Source: Alkalinema sp. RU_4_3
GTDB taxonomy: Bacteria > Cyanobacteriota > Cyanobacteriia > Leptolyngbyales > Leptolyngbyaceae
Reading direction: 5' to 3'
NCBI GenBank assembly: GCA_012031975.1
Contig: JAAUSA010000024.1
Span: forward strand, 1 to 34,222
Length of the DNA: 34,222 bases
Made by a program: the position numbers and the translations under genes. Positions 33,472 to 34,222 of this stretch are shown piece by piece. Under the pieces are notes generated by a model. It made no database searches, was not told where the DNA came from, and saw only the letters and a list, made by a program, of their open reading frames with translations. Each line of letters starts with the position of its first letter. Within the stretch, counting starts at the first letter, position 1.

Positions 33472-33483
33472 CTCTCCAAACCA

Positions 33484-34125
33484 ATGTCCCAACGCCTCGA
33501 ACTCGAAGCTGAATCCTCCGCCGATCGCCTCGATCGCTACCTCGCCGAGCAATTGAGCGATCTCTCTCGGGCCAGGGTGCAGAAGCTGATCGCCGATGGA
33601 CAGGTGCAGGTGAACGGTGTGGTTTGCACCTCGAAGAAGGTGGGCGTGGACCTCGGGGACTTGATTCAAATCGAGATTCCGGAGGCGGTGGCGATCGCCC
33701 TGGAACCCGAAGTCATTCCCCTGGACATCCTCTACGAGGACGAAGACTTGATCATCGTCAACAAACCCGCTGGCATGGTCGTCCATCCCTCTATTGGCCA
33801 TTACAGCGGCACCTTGGTCAACGCCCTCCTCGCCCACTGCGGCGATACCCTCCCCGGCATCAATGGCGTTCAGCGTCCGGGCATTGTCCATCGGCTAGAC
33901 AAGGACACCACGGGTGCGATCGTCATCGCCAAGACGGAAGCCGCCATGGTCTCCCTCCAGTCCCAGTTCAAGGTCAAAACCGCCCGTCGCAGCTACCTCG
34001 CCATCGTCCAGGGGGTGCCCAAGACCGAAACGGGTACCATCGATGAACCGATTGGACGGCATCCGATCGATCGCCAGAAGATGGCCGTTGTTTCCATCGA
34101 GCAGGGCGGTCGCCGGGCCGTCACT
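33484..34125 (+). CDS. RluA/RluD-family 23S rRNA pseudouridine synthase, 3' end lost at the chimeric join
   Basis: Residues 1-60 are an S4 RNA-binding domain (DRLDRYLAEQLSDLSRARVQKLIADGQVQVNG). The catalytic domain shows IVNKPAGMVVHPSIGHYSGT and the catalytic Asp139 in HRLDKDTTG. The protein proceeds normally to QKMAVVSIEQGGRRAVT at about 34125. The expected continuation, ending in the conserved RTHQIRVH, is replaced by GC-rich codons with no similarity. The true gene needs about 100 more residues. RluD-type enzymes modify 23S rRNA helix 69 uridines. Truncation is attributed to assembly, not evolution. Confidence 0.9.
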
Positions 34126-34222
34126 GCTGCTCTACCTGCTCGCGTTCATGTTCCTGCGCCGCTACCGGATCACCCGCGAGCGCCACGGCGAGATCGTCGC
34201 GAGCTACCTGGCCGAGAACTTT
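34113..34222 (+). CDS. Foreign GC-rich fragment, MFS-transporter-like terminus
   Basis: In a frame different from the preceding gene, about 34112-34222 reads AGPSLLLYLLAFMFLRRYRI then TRERHGEIVASYLAENF. This is one hydrophobic helix followed by a basic cytoplasmic tail. It resembles the C-terminal end of actinobacterial sugar/GPH-type MFS transporters. Third codon positions are nearly all G or C. The frame remains open at the window edge. It is very short, so only a tentative family guess is possible. Confidence 0.4.

Noticed and set aside
670-33500. Frequent GCGATCGC palindromes as operators
   Set aside because: These are HIP1 octamers, spread throughout cyanobacterial genomes, and are used here only as a taxonomic sign.
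33409-33891. Minus-strand frame opposite the pseudouridine synthase
   Set aside because: It is a shadow of the plus-strand genes with low-complexity Val/Asp/Gly composition.

Overview
The window is almost entirely from a cyanobacterium. The octamer GCGATCGC (HIP1) and its variants recur throughout. The genes include a TAB2-like fragment, Uma2 nucleases, an ECF sigma/RskA pair, a PHO-box-like site before a pst operon, and typical cyanobacterial HisA and ArgS. The organism cannot be named from sequence alone. Both ends look foreign. Bases 1 to about 300 and about 34113 to 34222 are very GC-rich, lack HIP1 and encode actinobacterial-looking fragments. At the right end a pseudouridine synthase is cut mid-domain. 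Both ends are best read as chimeric assembly joins.

Layout. 0-3.6 kb: foreign DUF4097-like tail, a TAB2-like C-terminal remnant, an N-terminally truncated nuclease-like gene, and a secreted HEAT-repeat protein. 3.7-6.0 kb: Uma2 nuclease and two uncharacterised proteins. 6.2-8.2 kb: sensor histidine kinase preceded by a tiny Cys-heptad-repeat lipoprotein. 8.4-12.2 kb: cupredoxin-like lipoprotein, cysteine-dioxygenase-like cupin, ECF sigma/anti-sigma pair closed by a clear terminator, and a secreted beta-propeller protein. 12.3-14.1 kb: TPR protein (frameshifted) and an AbrB-like/PIN toxin-antitoxin pair. 14.2-19.3 kb: a rearranged type I restriction locus on the minus strand. It has hsdR without its usual C-terminal domain, a 0.5-kb structured element flanked by 20-nt direct repeats, a Phd-like acidic protein coupled to a 179-aa uncharacterised protein, and hsdS. 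No hsdM is present.

19.5-25.5 kb is a plus-strand block: a TVP38/DedA-like membrane protein with a mercuric-reductase-like flavoprotein, then a PHO-box-like site, a frameshifted arsR, and pstS-pstC-pstA-pstB. 25.5-28.8 kb: methyltransferase-like protein, EI24/CysZ-like membrane protein, and two SH3-type exported proteins. 29-34.1 kb: a second, frameshifted Uma2 gene with a heptad-repeat tail, hisA, argS, a C39-like peptidase and the truncated rluD-type gene.

A recurring oddity is single-base indels at homopolymers that break otherwise well-conserved genes: the TPR gene, arsR, the second Uma2 gene, and five within about 150 nt of pstA. Every fragment still matches its family. This suggests residual sequencing error as much as real decay. 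The most biologically interesting parts are the hsdM-less type I locus with its embedded coupled gene pair and structured insertion, and the arsR-pst operon behind a PHO-box-like site.
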